Of a stretch of DNA of 64,000 bases, positions 1-11,600 are shown one piece after another (positions within the stretch are counted from its first letter, which is position 1; each line of letters opens with the position of its first letter). The notes under the pieces were generated by a model, which had not been told where the DNA came from, searched no databases, and worked only from the letters and a program-made list of their open reading frames with translations. Origin of the DNA: Gigaspora rosea. Lineage: Eukaryota; Glomeromycota; Glomeromycetes; Diversisporales; Gigasporaceae. The stretch lies in NCBI GenBank assembly GCA_003550325.1, contig QKWP01000001.1, positions 427,489-491,488 of the forward strand, in the 5' to 3' direction. The position numbers and the translations under genes are program-made.

Positions 1-58
1 AATAATAATAATAATAAATAATAATAAATAATAATAATAATTTCAATTAAAAAAAATT
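1..58. repeat. AAT-type microsatellite
   Basis: Simple repeat of AAT/AAAT units at the window edge, followed by A/T-rich DNA up to the end of the MULE remnant at 136. Confidence 0.9.
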
Positions 59-135
59 AAAATTGAAGGAAGCCCTTAATATTTATTTGAATCCTTATTG
101 ATATCAAACATAATCATTACAATTTTTATATTTAA

Positions 136-2722
136 TTAATTAAATTGTAAGATAATCGGATTTAAAGAAGCTTCTAGCATAGAAATATAAGATTCCACCC
201 TTTCGACATTACCCGTCTCTTCAACACTCCAGTATCTATCGCGTACTCTTTCAGTCAATTCAACCACTGTAATTCTTCGATTTTCAGCACTTTTTTGTCG
301 CTCATTCTGTTCATATTCCACAAATAATTCCCGACTTGCGTATACCTCAAACCCACTTTCTTCAAATGTTTCTTGAAACATTTTCCATACATCAGCAGTT
401 AACAAGTTATTACCATACATGTGCTCATGAAAAATATGTTTACATGGCAACAAATATCGATTACGAAACAAGCAGTGACAATCGAGAGAAGTCAATCCCG
501 GCACACCTTTTCCTTTCTCAAGCCTATTCATTACAGCACAGGCCTCTTTAATGAGTAAATGTTGAAAAGGGAGGGGGAATATGTGGATTTCCTCAAGAAT
601 GTCATCGTCAACACTATAAGCAGACACTTTTTTAATATGATAGTCAAAGGCGACACTTTCGGATTCGGACCTTTTTTTACAATCAATATTAACAATGCTA
701 TGGACAGCACCTTTAAAATAAATAAATAAATAAATAAATAAGTGAATGAGAAGTGTATTAAAAAAATAATAATAATAAAAAAATAGATACAGGGACGATG
801 ATTTACTGCAAGAACCTTAAGAAAAAATTCACCTGTATCATTCTCAAAAAAAAAAATTCTTTTTAAAAATCCCTCTTTCCCTCCCAAATTATTTTCGTTG
901 AAATTTTGTTTTTAAAAAAAAAACCCTCCCTCCCTCCCGAATTATCTTCGTTGAAAAAATTTTTTTCTAATAAAAAAATTTTTAAAAAAGTTTTTATTTA
1001 CGTTAACACCGTTTTTTACGGAAATTCATCCACAACTCTTGCATTCTGTACAGGAAATCATCGTCTTTGAATAAGGGCAGACAAGTAAAATAAAAAAAAC
1101 TTGTTCACCAATTAAACCGTATGACGGCGAAGTTAGTCTCTTCAATTCACTATGAAAAGATTCCAAGGGTTCGTTGATGCAACCTGTAAAAGCAGGGGAG
1201 AGTGCTGGCGAGCCCATTGGTGTGTATTTTTTGCATAGTTCTTTCCAATATAGTTTTGTAAAATAGAAATCGGACAGGAATTGATAGCATCCTGAACAAG
1301 GCGTTCACAGCCAATTTTTGTTCTTTTGTGCATCACCGCGATCATCATATCTCGGGTCTTTTTTTCATAGATCTTTTGCATCCAAGTTCTTATAACATGA
1401 ACAACACAAAGAATTATTTGGCACTCTTGCTCACCAGCTATTACACTAGGAAAAGCTTGCCTAATACTCTTAGCCTCAATGCTACTTTGGTCCAAAAGCA
1501 TATAACAAGGGGACCAGCAGCAATACTTATTATGAATAATTAACAATGCCTCTGCAATTGTGTTTCCATCCTCACTACTTACGAAAAAGTGAGCTCCCAC
1601 ATTCCAACATCCAAAAGTATCACGAATATAAAGAGTAAACAGACGCCAGTCATACCAGTTGGTTTTGTGCGTCGAATCTATTAGCGTTAACCACCCGTGA
1701 CGTTCAAGTTTCTTAAGTTGTTCCGGATGCGCGAACACGATATCTTTAGTGGACTTCTGGGGTACACGATAATTTTCCACAAGATACCCCTGGTTTTTTA
1801 AATAAGTTATGGCTTCTGAAACATCTAATTTCAGATTTGAACTTCCAATAAGGTGGGCTTCCATAGGCCCGCGAACCTTATACTTAATGTTTGTTACTTC
1901 TTTGCGATTCAGCTCACGAACACTTGCGCCAAGACCTAATTTGGTTGTTGCATATTCTTTGACGGCGGCCGTGATTTCTGAAGGTGAATAATTTTTTATT
2001 GCCTCGTTTTCAACTAAAGTTCTGATGGCCTTTGACCGTTTTATCCTATTATTTTCTTCCAAGGGATGCGTGTGATCTGGAGAATTTTTGTATCGTTCTA
2101 CTCAAACCACTTTTGAAGTGATTAACCAAGAAACTTTAATCTTTGCATAGCACAGACCAGAAGGCCTTGTTTTCGTTATTCGACGATTCTCATTTGGAAC
2201 ATTATTTTCTTTTCGAGTACTTGATTCCCGATGTTTCATAAAACGGCAGGCAAAAACCTTCTGAATATCACCATTCACATGCTTATATGAATCCCATTTC
2301 ATCCAAATATTGGAAACTAATGGCCACCAATTATCATCAAAATCATCCATTGGAATTTCCAATAGACCATTTACATCATAGAGTAGATTTCGCCTTTCAT
2401 CAGGTGAGAGATTTAAAGTTGTAACAACTAAAGGAGAAGCATCCACAGAGGTCAAGGATACAGGCCTAATATCCATAGGGGAAACAGACATAAAATCCAG
2501 GGAAGTAGTGGATGTGTCGTCTGAAGAAGCAGTAGATATGACACCTGAAGAAATAGCAGGTGTAATTCCCATTCCCAGAGAAGTAGAAAACGTAATACTC
2601 GAAGGAGTGACAGACATAACAACCGAAAGTAAAGAAAAAATTTTTGTTTTTTTTATACTTTTTTTCTCCTCACTAATCTCGATGTATTTATAAAAAAGAA
2701 AGTTAGTATTTTCAAACAACAA
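136..2722 (-). pseudogene. MULE transposase with SWIM zinc finger, broken
   Basis: Read on the minus strand this is one transposase in pieces. The N-terminal part (2722-2102) ends in a basic, FAR1-like DNA-binding stretch. After a single in-frame TGA (2104-2102) the same frame continues (about 2101-1142) with the MULE core: IDSTHKTN supplies an acidic residue, LLDQSSIEAKSIRQAFP another, and LCVVHVIRTW the usual C/H stretch. Near 1165 the frame shifts, and 1217-1026 continues with NEPLESFHSELKRLTS. Roughly 400 bp of A-rich DNA (628-1025) follows. The C-terminal part (627-136) has the SWIM motif CHC-x8-C-x-H (CHCLFRNRYLLPCKH). SWIM fingers are standard in MULE/FAR1 proteins. At least one stop, one frameshift and the A-rich gap make it a dead copy. 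No terminal inverted repeats were identified. Confidence 0.85.
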
Positions 2723-3457
2723 AACTAAAATATACTAAAATACAGTATTTACTTACCGATACAAGATTCAAAAAATCAAGGTTCGACAACCAGTGTTAAG
2801 AAAGTTTTTAAAAAAAATTGATTGCGCGTAAAAAAAAATCCATTACACAAAAAAAAAATTTGCGCAAAAAAAAAAAAAAATTGCGCAAAAAAAATAAAAA
2901 AGAATTACGCGTTTGTTTCTCAGAATCTGGCTGTCGGGTTTACGAAAAAAAAAAGAACCTATGAAAGAAAAAACATGTCTTTCAAAGATCAAAAAAATTT
3001 TTTTTCGGTAAAAAATAAAAAAAAAGATGCGTGATGATGTGCGATGACAATAGTGTATGTACATCGACTCGGCCAAAAAAATTAACAGTTAACAAATTGA
3101 CCAATCACGGATTTTATTATAACTAGCCAATTACAGCAATTAGAAGTCTCACGTGATTTGCCCCCGCTTTAGACATCCCCCCAAAAAAGAAATATTAAAA
3201 TTCTGATAAACATTGATATACCGTGATATAGTATTAATATGGGCAACATGATCAATAGTAACTTCCGGATATTTTATGTTATCATGCAAACTCATATGAT
3301 TATGAAAAAATTTCTTATTGTTATTTTTTGTATGTTATTACGTAAGTACAACAATCCCAAATTAAAACTCAGTTAGCCAATATCAAGTTTTAAATTATGA
3401 TCATAATCGCACGGTAACATCGATATTGGATCATGTGATGATAAATATCATTTGTCG
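2723..3457. other. A/T-rich spacer, no gene seen
   Basis: Long A homopolymers at about 2810-3030 create low-complexity ORFs on both strands that are not credible. The stretch 3090-3190 (CCAATCACGG and a C run) resembles 58810-58880 in composition only. No gene or element end was recognised. Confidence 0.6.
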
Positions 3458-3461
3458 GAAC

Positions 3462-4444
3462 TGTCACGGGGTAAACGTGACATTCCAAATATCGGATGAT
3501 GTCATAGCTTGGGGAGAGACTTGTATACTTTGTTGTCAATTTAGCTTCGAGCTGTGAACATTACGATATTAAAAGAATGTATTGGGAGAGCGAATATTAT
3601 ATTTACAGTATTATATACAAGAGTTATGGTAAGTTACATAAAGCATTATGTGTGTTACTCCTTCGCTTTTACATTTAGTGATCCTTTTTATACATCTATC
3701 TAGAATTACCCGATTACCAATAATGAGGTAAGAACTACAACTATTTACAAATAATGAGGTAATGGGAATTTACTATACAGGAAGGTAGTAATCTTCAAAA
3801 TGTAGCAATGGGAAGAAAAATGAGGCAAAACTAAAAATGATGTAATGGTTCGCGGAGAAATGTAGTCATCGAACCGGGTAATGTACGATCATCAAAATGT
3901 AGTAATCGGAGCTGGTTAACGTATGATCATCACAATTCACGTGGTGGCATATCGATGAAATTTTGACACCTGACAAAATTTCCCGTAACAATGATCATTT
4001 AAAGTACATGCGCCACATTTCATATGACAATCAGTATGAACCGATTCTGCATATAATTAATCGTGCATAATCGGTCATGCAGCTCGGGGCTTAGCCTCGG
4101 TGGAATGATTTAGAAACAATACAATCTACACATAATATGATAGCATCGTAGATAGGATATCGTATGATTTTAGTCTCATAGCTTCCATAACGTTCTATAA
4201 TGTTAGATTAGCGATTCCCATAATAATTTGTATATTAGAAAAAGGAGGTTGTTTTAGTTCTTCTGTGGAAGGAATCTTCAAATTATCTTATATCTGAATT
4301 TAATATATATAATAAAGTCAGATTACCCTTGTACCCTATGTTTATCCTAAATTGGGTTAAATCACCAAGTCACGCCTCTGGCGAGCTGCCTTTGATTGTC
4401 TTTTGCATTTTAGAACTAAAGAACATTGTTTTCTCCCTGTAACA
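3462..4444 (+). repeat. 5' LTR of element 1 (with nested solo LTR)
   Basis: It runs from TGTCACGGGG to CCCTGTAACA. Without the 491-bp nested insertion (plus 4-bp duplication) its length is 488 bp, matching the 490-bp 3' LTR. A reverse-oriented relative lies at 55665-56232. Confidence 0.85.
3500..3990 (+). mobile_element. Nested solo LTR of a second family
   Basis: It starts TGTCATAGC and ends CCCGTAACA, flanked by ATGA at 3496-3499 and 3991-3994. The 3' LTR at the same point reads straight through with a single ATGA, so it is an internal empty-site control. The inserted sequence differs from the host LTR apart from its TGTCA/TAACA ends. Confidence 0.85.
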
Positions 4445-4446
4445 AT

Positions 4447-4462
4447 TGGTGGTGACTGTGAG
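4447..4462 (+). promoter_or_regulatory. Probable primer-binding site of element 1
   Basis: TGGTGGTGACTGTGAG starts two bases after the LTR end. TGG would pair with the CCA end of a tRNA, which is the normal position and form of a PBS. The tRNA was not identified. Confidence 0.6.
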
Positions 4463-4517
4463 ATTCTAGAACTTCCTAACTTCAAAAATTTAAAGCAATT
4501 TAGTTATTATTGTAAAG

Positions 4518-5330
4518 ATGAACACTGAACAATTTAAGGAATTTATAGAGATGATGTCCGGCAAGTCAATTCCAAAGAAAACAACCATGTCCGAATTAAA
4601 AGTTTCTTTGGTACCAAAGACGAAGACCCTATTGAATAGTTTGACGATTTTGAACATGCAGCAGAAGCAAATACAGTAATTGGAATAGAAACCGCAGGTT
4701 ACAAATTGCCTCAGGGTATCTAACAGAAGCAGTGGCTGATTGGTATAGAGAAGTGAGAAACAGTACTGTGTATTGGAAAACTAAGAGTGGAGACAACAAA
4801 GAGAGAAAGAAAGTTTTTATTATCTTCTGGTAGAACAGTTTGCACCTCCGGAGAAACAACATTGTTGGCAAATGGAACTTAATTCTTTGATGCAACAAGA
4901 TCATGAAAGGGTAGACACGTATACCACTAAGTTTAAAAGACTGCTTAATTGTATAAATGCTAACAATTGCCTTCCAGATGAATATATTGTAAGAATGTTT
5001 TTAAGTGCTTTGAAAGGTATGAATCTGCCTTGGTCGCCGTTGCCGCACCAAAAAGATTGAGTGAAGCTGTAGCTGCAGCTAGAAGAGTCAAAGCAGTCAA
5101 CTACTATAGTCAGCATAATTCAGAAATGGCGAAACAAGTTAGGGTGGGGAGTGAATTAAGTGACCTTAAAAAAAGAATCGATGAAATAGCTTTAAATTAT
5201 GCTACCTTAACAGGCAAAATTAAGAACATCAAAGAGCGCCCCCAAATAATTATTATCATATGCACAAAAAGAAGTTTGAATTTGAATGCCATAAATGTGG
5301 AGAAGTAGAGCATAGGGCATAAAATTGTAT
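4518..5330 (+). pseudogene. gag of LTR element 1, frameshifted
   Basis: The structural protein that packages retroelement RNA. An ATG at 4518 opens the first short reading frame. Further pieces appear in other frames: 4872-5030 with a capsid-like stretch (DTYTTKFKRLLN, LPDEYIVRMFLSALKG), then about 5030-5260 with a basic and coiled segment. A zinc knuckle follows at 5287-5328 with C-x2-C-x4-H-x4-C spacing (TGC, TGT, CAT and TGT codons). The knuckle itself contains an in-frame TAA at 5320-5322. Several frameshifts plus that stop make it non-functional. The downstream sequence passes within about 55 bp into kinase-like sequence instead of protease/RT. Confidence 0.75.
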
Positions 5331-5383
5331 GCCTAAGAAAATAAGACAAAAAGGACCTAAAAGAAATTGGTTAAAAAAAAAAT

Positions 5384-6327
5384 TTAGCCAAGAAGGATTT
5401 AGTTCTGTATTTTCTGTGACCTGGTTGGATGGAATTCGAAAACTCGATGATAAGCATAATTTGAAAGTCATATAAGATGTAATAAAGTATATGTTAGTAA
5501 GCTCCAAATATACAGATAAACTCAAAACACAAAAACAAGTGAATACTTAATGGTATTTCAATATGCAGATAATGGAAATCTTTATAAGCTTTTAAAACCA
5601 AATTTTTAAGATCTTACCTGGTAGACTAAATTAAAATTACTTAAAGATATTTTGTATAATTTAAGACGAGTTCATAATGCAGGATATATTCATTCAGACT
5701 TTCATAGTAGTAATATTTTACAAGATAAATGCATTAGTGAAAGTATACAATCTTACATTTTAGACCTAGGATTGTCTAAAGAGAAAGATATAAATGATTC
5801 AGAAAACTGTATTTATGGAGTACTGCATTATGTCGCACTAGAGGTTTATCAGGTCCAAAGTTTACACCAGCTGCAGATACTTATATTTGGAGTCATCATA
5901 TCAACCAGACAAAGACCTTTGATAGCCGTCAATTTGATGATAATCTTGCAGTAAAGATTTTCTTTGGATTGCAGACTAAATTTCCCCTGGTACTCCTGAT
6001 GGTCATATTGAGTTAGACAAGCAATATATGGATTCTAATCCGCAATAATGGCCTACTGCTTGGGATGTTTATTATAATTTTGATGATTGGAATTATAGTA
6101 TGAAAAGATCAGATGGTGCAAATGAAATTAAAAAGCAATTCTTAGATGCAGATAAGATAGTTAAAGAATTGCCAGTTATCTCACCAAAACATTCTAAATT
6201 TATATACACTAGCAGAATTATCAATACCCAACAATCCAGGCAACTTTACGAAGTAAACCTTTTGATTCCATTGAAGTTCCTTTTGATGACTAATTTAATC
6301 GCTTTAAAATATACTGCGATAACATAA
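5384..6327 (+). pseudogene. TKL-type protein kinase fragment
   Basis: A 5'-truncated kinase domain. It begins around the glycine loop (EGFSSVFSVTWLDG), followed by a stretch with deletions where the VAxK lysine region should be. The hinge-like VFQYADNGNLYKLL follows, then the catalytic loop HNAGYIHSDFHSSNIL (HxD form HSD) and DLGLS in place of DFG. A short substrate-lobe region and a C-terminal tail ending in TAA at about 6325-6327 complete it. Frames change several times and stops interrupt it. Such kinases are among the most expanded families in Rhizophagus. An A/T-rich 3' stretch with A runs at about 6530-6580 follows, which could be a poly(A) tail of a processed copy. It sits directly after gag, between the LTRs. 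Confidence 0.75.
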
Positions 6328-6580
6328 ATAGATTTTAAATAATCATGCAATTGCTATTCTTCTAACTTTCCTTTTTACGCATTTAATGATCATGTATTTC
6401 AATATTCTATAGTTTATTTACAATGTTTACTGATACTTTTATGTTTCTATACTCATCCTTAATATGGCATTACAATAATGTAAATTGCACATAGCTAATT
6501 TGAATTGTACAAAGTTTATTATCTCCACCAAAAAAAAAATTAGATAATTCGTATTATTAAAAAAAAAAAAAGAAAAAAAA

Positions 6581-6930
6581 GTGCCAACCCGTAAGTCACA
6601 TCTATAGCCTAGTACTAGCGGGGCTGAATGCTAAATAGGTACTGTGCAAAAATAGAATTTTTTTTTACTTCCAAGGTTAAGGTGCTCTGCCTGTAAAGCA
6701 CCAAATACAAAAAGAAGGGTGCCAACCCGGAAGTCGCATCTATAGCCTGGTACTAGTGGGGCTGAATACTAAATAGGTACTGCACAAAAATGGAATTTTT
6801 TTTTTACTTTCAAGGTTAAAGTGCTCTGCCTGTAAGTCACTAAATGTGCAAAAAAAAGGGTGCCAACCTGTAAATCACATTTATTGGCGGAGCTGAATGC
6901 TAAATAGGTACTGCGCAGAAATGGACCTTG
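6581..6930 (+). repeat. Tandem repeat, about 138-141 bp unit, 2.5 copies
   Basis: Copies begin with GTGCCAACC at 6581, 6719 and 6860. The third is shortened. Each contains GGGGCTGAAT or a close variant, CTAAATAGGTACTG and a T run. Units differ at scattered positions. Function unknown. Confidence 0.85.
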
Positions 6931-6997
6931 GTCATATAAATGATGATGAAATTAGTTTCGAAGTTCAAAGAATTAGTCATAAAAAGCTATACCCCAG

Positions 6998-8405
6998 TAG
7001 TGTTCCGAAGTTCAGTTCAGTTCAATAAAGGTTCAGGTTCAGGTTCAATGAACCTGAACCTGAATCTGAACCTGAACCTGATCTAAAAGTTCTATACTGA
7101 ACTGAACCTGAACTTAAAATTATTAAACATGAACCTGAACCTGAACTTAAAAAAAGTTCAGTTCAGGTTCAGTTCAAGGTTCATAAACATGTTCAGGTTT
7201 ATAATATATGCACATGTTTACCTAAATCACAAAGTTAGAATCAATTAGTAAAATTTAGAGAATCATAGAAATTTGTATAATTTTATTAATAAAATTATAC
7301 AAAATGCTATAATTCTTTAAATTTTACTAATTAATCTTAACTTCTTGCACTAAGTAAACTTGTTAAGCACCTAAAAATACATCAAATCGGCATATTTTAT
7401 TTTTATTTTACTTTTCTTAAAATTTGAAGAAAAGATGCTTAATTTTGGAAATTTTCATCAAAAATTCAAAATTAAGCATCTTTGACGCAAATTTTAAGGA
7501 AAATAAAATAAAATATACCGATATGATGTATTTTTTGGTGCTAAACAAGTTTACTTAGATCAAGAAGTTATGATCAATTAGTAAAATTTAGAGAATCATA
7601 GAAATTTGTATAATTTTATTAATAAAATTATACAAATTTCTATGATTCTCTAAATTTTACTAATTGATCATAACTTCTTGATATAAGTAAACTTGTTTAG
7701 CACCAAAAAATACATCATATCGGTATATTTTATTTTATTTTCCTTAAAATTTGCGTCAAAGATGCTTAATTTTGAATTTTTGATGAAAATTTTCAAAATT
7801 AAGCATCTTTTCTTCAAATTTTAAGAAAAGTAAAATAAAATATGCTGATTTGATGTATTTTTGGTGCTTACAAGTTTACTTAGTGCAAGAAGTTATAATT
7901 AATTAGTAAAATTTAGAGAATAATAGAAATTTGTATAATTTTATTAATAAAATTATACAAAATACTATGATTCTTTAAATTTTACTAACTGATTTATATT
8001 TCTCACTCTAAGTAAACTTGTTCAGTATCAAAAAATACACATATTTTTATTCAAACTCAAACTAATTTGCAAAATTTGAACTAGCCTGACTAAACTTATA
8101 ATTGAGTTTGGAGTTTAGTATAAAGTTTTAATAATAAAATTTAGAGTTTGAGTCTGGTTTAAACCAGACCAAACCGGACCCAAACCTAGAATCACTAGTT
8201 CATATGAACACCAGACTGAACCTGAACATGTTCATGAACTTATGAACTGAACCTGAACTGAACCTGAACCAGCTCTAAAAGTTCAATACTGAACCTGAAT
8301 CTGAACATGTTTTAAAAAATGTTCAGGTTCAGGTTCAATACTGAACCTGAACCTGAACCTGAACTTGATCTAAGTTCAGTTCAGTTCAGGTTCATAGGAA
8401 CACTA
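6998..8405. mobile_element. hAT-type palindromic element A (GTTCAG motif)
   Basis: The ends are TAGTGTTCC and GGAACACTA. The 8-bp sequence TACCCCAG is duplicated at 6990-6997 and 8406-8413, as expected for hAT transposition. The interior is a giant foldback with its symmetry centre between 7620 and 7621 (TTTTATTAATAAAA) and arms of several hundred bp. Both subterminal zones are packed with GAACCTGAACCTG/CAGGTTCAGG in opposite orientation. The right arm carries about 170 extra bp (8040-8210). No transposase ORF, so it is non-autonomous. Confidence 0.9.
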
Positions 8406-8413
8406 TACCCCAG

Positions 8414-9359
8414 CATGGTTCTGTGATAGGAGTGAAGGTAATAGATACCGTTTACCTTCTTAGAATGTACCAAGTAGGTAAAGGGTTTCATACGATAATT
8501 CCTATTACTACTAAAAAAGTAAATAGAACATTAATATAGTTATTCAAAGCCATTATTTAAATATGCCAGAGTTATAGTACATCTGTTAACAGTAATTTAT
8601 ATGATGGGATTAGAAATTAACTTCGTTTTAAAAGATATGAATCTTTAGATCTTGATGAAACTATTTGTAACAAAATAATATTCAAAAATTTTCACAAGGA
8701 CACTACAGTTACCTATATGAATTTATGTATCGCATATAATATTGGCGTAGATTTTAAATTTAAGGGAATGATAATTAGATAGAAATTAAAGAACTACTGG
8801 AAATTTGTTAATTAAACGGATTGAAGTCGATATGGCCCTGACCTATATAAGTATTAGCCCACTCGTTGTATAATTGTATTAATTACTCACTTATTGTTTT
8901 TTTATATAGTTAAGATAATTAAAAATCGGGCACAAAATTTTGAATTTGAATTTTGCTCTGGTCATGAATGAAGCTCACGATATCACATGATCATAAGGAA
9001 ATAACATCACCAATTCTATTTAACGACAACTACTGAAGTCTTACTAAAACTTACGATGAACTCACAGCAAGGACAAAAGAAGAAGAACAACATCCTACCC
9101 TTCCTCTCTTATATAACTACTCCTTACGCCATATATCCACTCAATCTAAAATTTTATCACATTTACCCAAGTCGTTTCCATGAATACGTCAGTAATACCT
9201 GATACCTATTTTCCATTTCTTTTCCACATTCATACCTCTCGACTGGTTACCTATGTCATGGCCTGGGTCACTGTCTCTTTGTTCACGGCCTCTCAGTTAA
9301 TAAAACTCACTAATACTTGGATTTTTATACGTGGGACGCATAAAATAAGCGTGGGTGAG
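8414..9359 (+). other. Internal remnant of LTR element 1
   Basis: If the hAT insertion is removed, 6930-6997 reads on into 8414 in one frame (LYPSMVL follows ISHKK), so a coding-like region was interrupted. Further open-looking pieces occur at about 8640-8770 (RYESLDLDETICNKIIF), but the family was not recognised. From 8830 to 9359 it is A/T-rich with no clear gene; GTGGGTGAG just before 9360 is a weak polypurine-tract candidate. Confidence 0.4.
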
Positions 9360-9849
9360 TGTCACAGGATAAACGTGACATTCCAAATATCAGATGATCA
9401 TTTAAAGTATACTGCTCCACATTTCATATAACAATCGGTATAAACTGATTCTGCATATAATTAATCGTGCATAATTGATCATGCATGCTTGGAGCTTAGC
9501 CTTGGTGGAATGATTTAGAAACAATACAATCTACATATAATATGATAGCATCGTAGATAGGATATCATATAATTTTAGTCCCGTAGCTTCCATAATGTTC
9601 TATAATGTTAGATTAGCGATTCCCATAATAATTTGTATAGTATAAAAAGGAGGTTGTTTTAGTTCTTCCATGGAAGGAATCTTCGGATTATCTTATATCT
9701 GAATTTAATATATATAATAAAGTCAGATTACCCTCGTACCCTATTTTTATCCTAAATCAGGTTAAATTACCAAGTCACGCCTCTGGCAAGCTGCCTTTAA
9801 TTGTCTTTTGCATTGTAGAACTAAGGAATGTCATTTTCTTCCTGTAACA
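9360..9849 (+). repeat. 3' LTR of element 1
   Basis: 490 bp, TGTCACAGGATAAACGTGAC at the start and CTTCCTGTAACA at the end, followed by the GAAC duplication at 9850-9853. It shares the 5' LTR sequence throughout except for the nested insertion found there. Confidence 0.85.
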
Positions 9850-9954
9850 GAACAAATGATTAGTTGAAACATGCTGCGTAGTGGCACATGTCAGCCAATC
9901 ATTTGCTCTGACAAAACAAATTTCATGATATTAATCGTTGCATGACCAATATCT

Positions 9955-11600
9955 TATAATTTTATTGTATGGTTATAGATTCTCTAATACAGTCTTATAT
10001 TTTTAAAAATCATGTATTTAGTGATAAACCAATTCATTAATTATAAAAAAACAAATACCAATAATCTTCAATTTATTTTTTTATCTGTTAGAAATTCCCA
10101 TGCACAAAAACTTTATGAACCTTGATTAGTATTATTTATTACTCATTAAAGCAATAATTGTTTTTATTACCCTATAAGAAAAATGGACCATAAAGGTACA
10201 GGTTGGCAGCGTAAAGGCACGGGTTTTGGTGGCACAGATTAAACCTGTATTTGGTATGTAGGAGGCTTGGATTGGCACAGATTTTTGGCCCATGGTGGAC
10301 CGTATGCCATACAAATTGGACCGTTAATGGCTCGGGTTTTGCAACACTTTACTAGTGGGTTTTGGCTGGGTAATTAACGTGAATTAACATGTGATAAAAA
10401 AAAAGACATACAAGTAGATTACATAAATTTATATCAACAATCAATACAATATGAACAAACTAACTGCACATGTAGCGAAATTTTGTAAGAAATTTTTTTG
10501 TTAAGACATCCAGAGCAGTTTCATTAGTGAAATTATGAGATATTGCAATTTTTTTAAAAAAAATTGTATATTGATCTTTCGCTCTTCATGAAACGAGCCA
10601 ACATAACACGTATCATTCCGTGAAATGAAGGTGCCATTATGTATGACGTGACATAATGTGCCACCTCACCTGTACCACTTTTACCATGATATTCCGTCAA
10701 AACTCTATAAATACCACTCCGACTGTGCCATTCTGTGGATTCCAGACGCCAACCCTTACCACAACCCGTACCACACTCTGGACCACTTTTTTTATTTGGT
10801 TATTATGTAAACAATATGGATTTAATGCTTATGAATTCAATTATTATTGGGACTAATCTGTATATAAAGAAAGTATACTCATTTTATTTAGTTATGTGGA
10901 TTTCTATCAAAAACTATTCCTGTAAACAGCAAATTTCATTTAAAAAGTTATACTTACGCATCTTTCTAAAGTAATGAGCACCAGAATTGCTCGAGAATTC
11001 AATATACAGAAACCTTGCTAAGTCTTAGTTAATATGGCAAATTGCACTTCTTGAGAAAAAAGTGGCTTACTCGACCATGAAAGGCTTGAATAGGAAGTCC
11101 ACCACCTAATTCATTAAAATTCGATTAATCATTATACTTTAAAAAAGTTTTAAAAATATACTCTATTAAGAAATTCGCGTTATACAAAATTTAATTTCAT
11201 TCAATTGTTGATATCTCGTGAATATCTCAATGATTATAATACCATTCGAATCGTCTTAATGGGACGATTTTCATAAGGTCATCAAAGTGCAAAACCTTTG
11301 CAAAATGCTGGAGATTTCCATTAATTATGTCAATTTCCTGCCCAATTTTTCAAAGTTGGAAATCTACGCTCTTTACACATGTAAATAAAAAAAATTCAAT
11401 AATTTAATAATGCTGCTTCCGACTGTAGTTCCTAAGTTCCTATTAATTATCGGGAAAAAAAGCAGATCACATCATCCGGAAATTTTGTGAGAAAACAGCT
11501 ATAATACCGATAACATAACCGGGTAAAATCGTTACGTAAAAAGAATTTCAGGTCATGCGATTTATATCATTCACATTCAAAAGAAAATTTATTAGTACTT
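9955..11600 (+). repeat. Dispersed repeat, inverted copy at 54220-55310
   Basis: Long similarity to the reverse complement of 54220-55310, for example TTTAGTGATAAACC, TTAATGCTTATGAATTC, GAAAGTATACTCATTT and GATAACATAACCGGGT. The 10170-10799 MITE is present only here. No coding capacity or terminal structure was recognised, so the class of the repeat is unknown. Confidence 0.75.
10170..10799. mobile_element. MITE with subterminal GGCACGGGTT-type repeats
   Basis: TTATTA flanks both ends (10164-10169 and 10800-10805). The ends are imperfect inverted repeats (CCCTATAAGAAAAATGG against AAAGTGG-type). Both subterminal zones carry GGTACAGG, GGCACGGG and GTGGCAC motifs in opposite orientation. The inverted paralogue at about 55083-55098 lacks the insertion, which confirms its limits. 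The true duplication could be TTA (PIF/Harbinger style) or TTATTA. Confidence 0.75.

Larger units (their letters stand above)
3462..9849 (+). mobile_element. LTR retroelement 1 (gag, kinase fragment, no pol)
   Basis: Two LTRs beginning TGTCAC and ending GTAACA bound this 6.4-kb element. The 4-bp sequence GAAC flanks it on both sides (3458-3461 and 9850-9853), a clean target-site duplication, so both LTRs belong to one insertion. A likely primer-binding site follows the 5' LTR after two bases. Inside, in order, are gag (4518-5330), a protein-kinase fragment (5384-6327), a tandem repeat (6581-6930), an inserted hAT element (6998-8405) and an unrecognised coding-like remnant. No protease, reverse transcriptase, RNase H or integrase motif was found. 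The element could be a non-autonomous derivative that acquired a kinase segment, or a normal element whose pol was deleted and overwritten. Confidence 0.85.

Noticed and set aside
2822-3076. Lys- or Phe-rich ORFs on both strands
   Set aside because: Products of A/T homopolymers.
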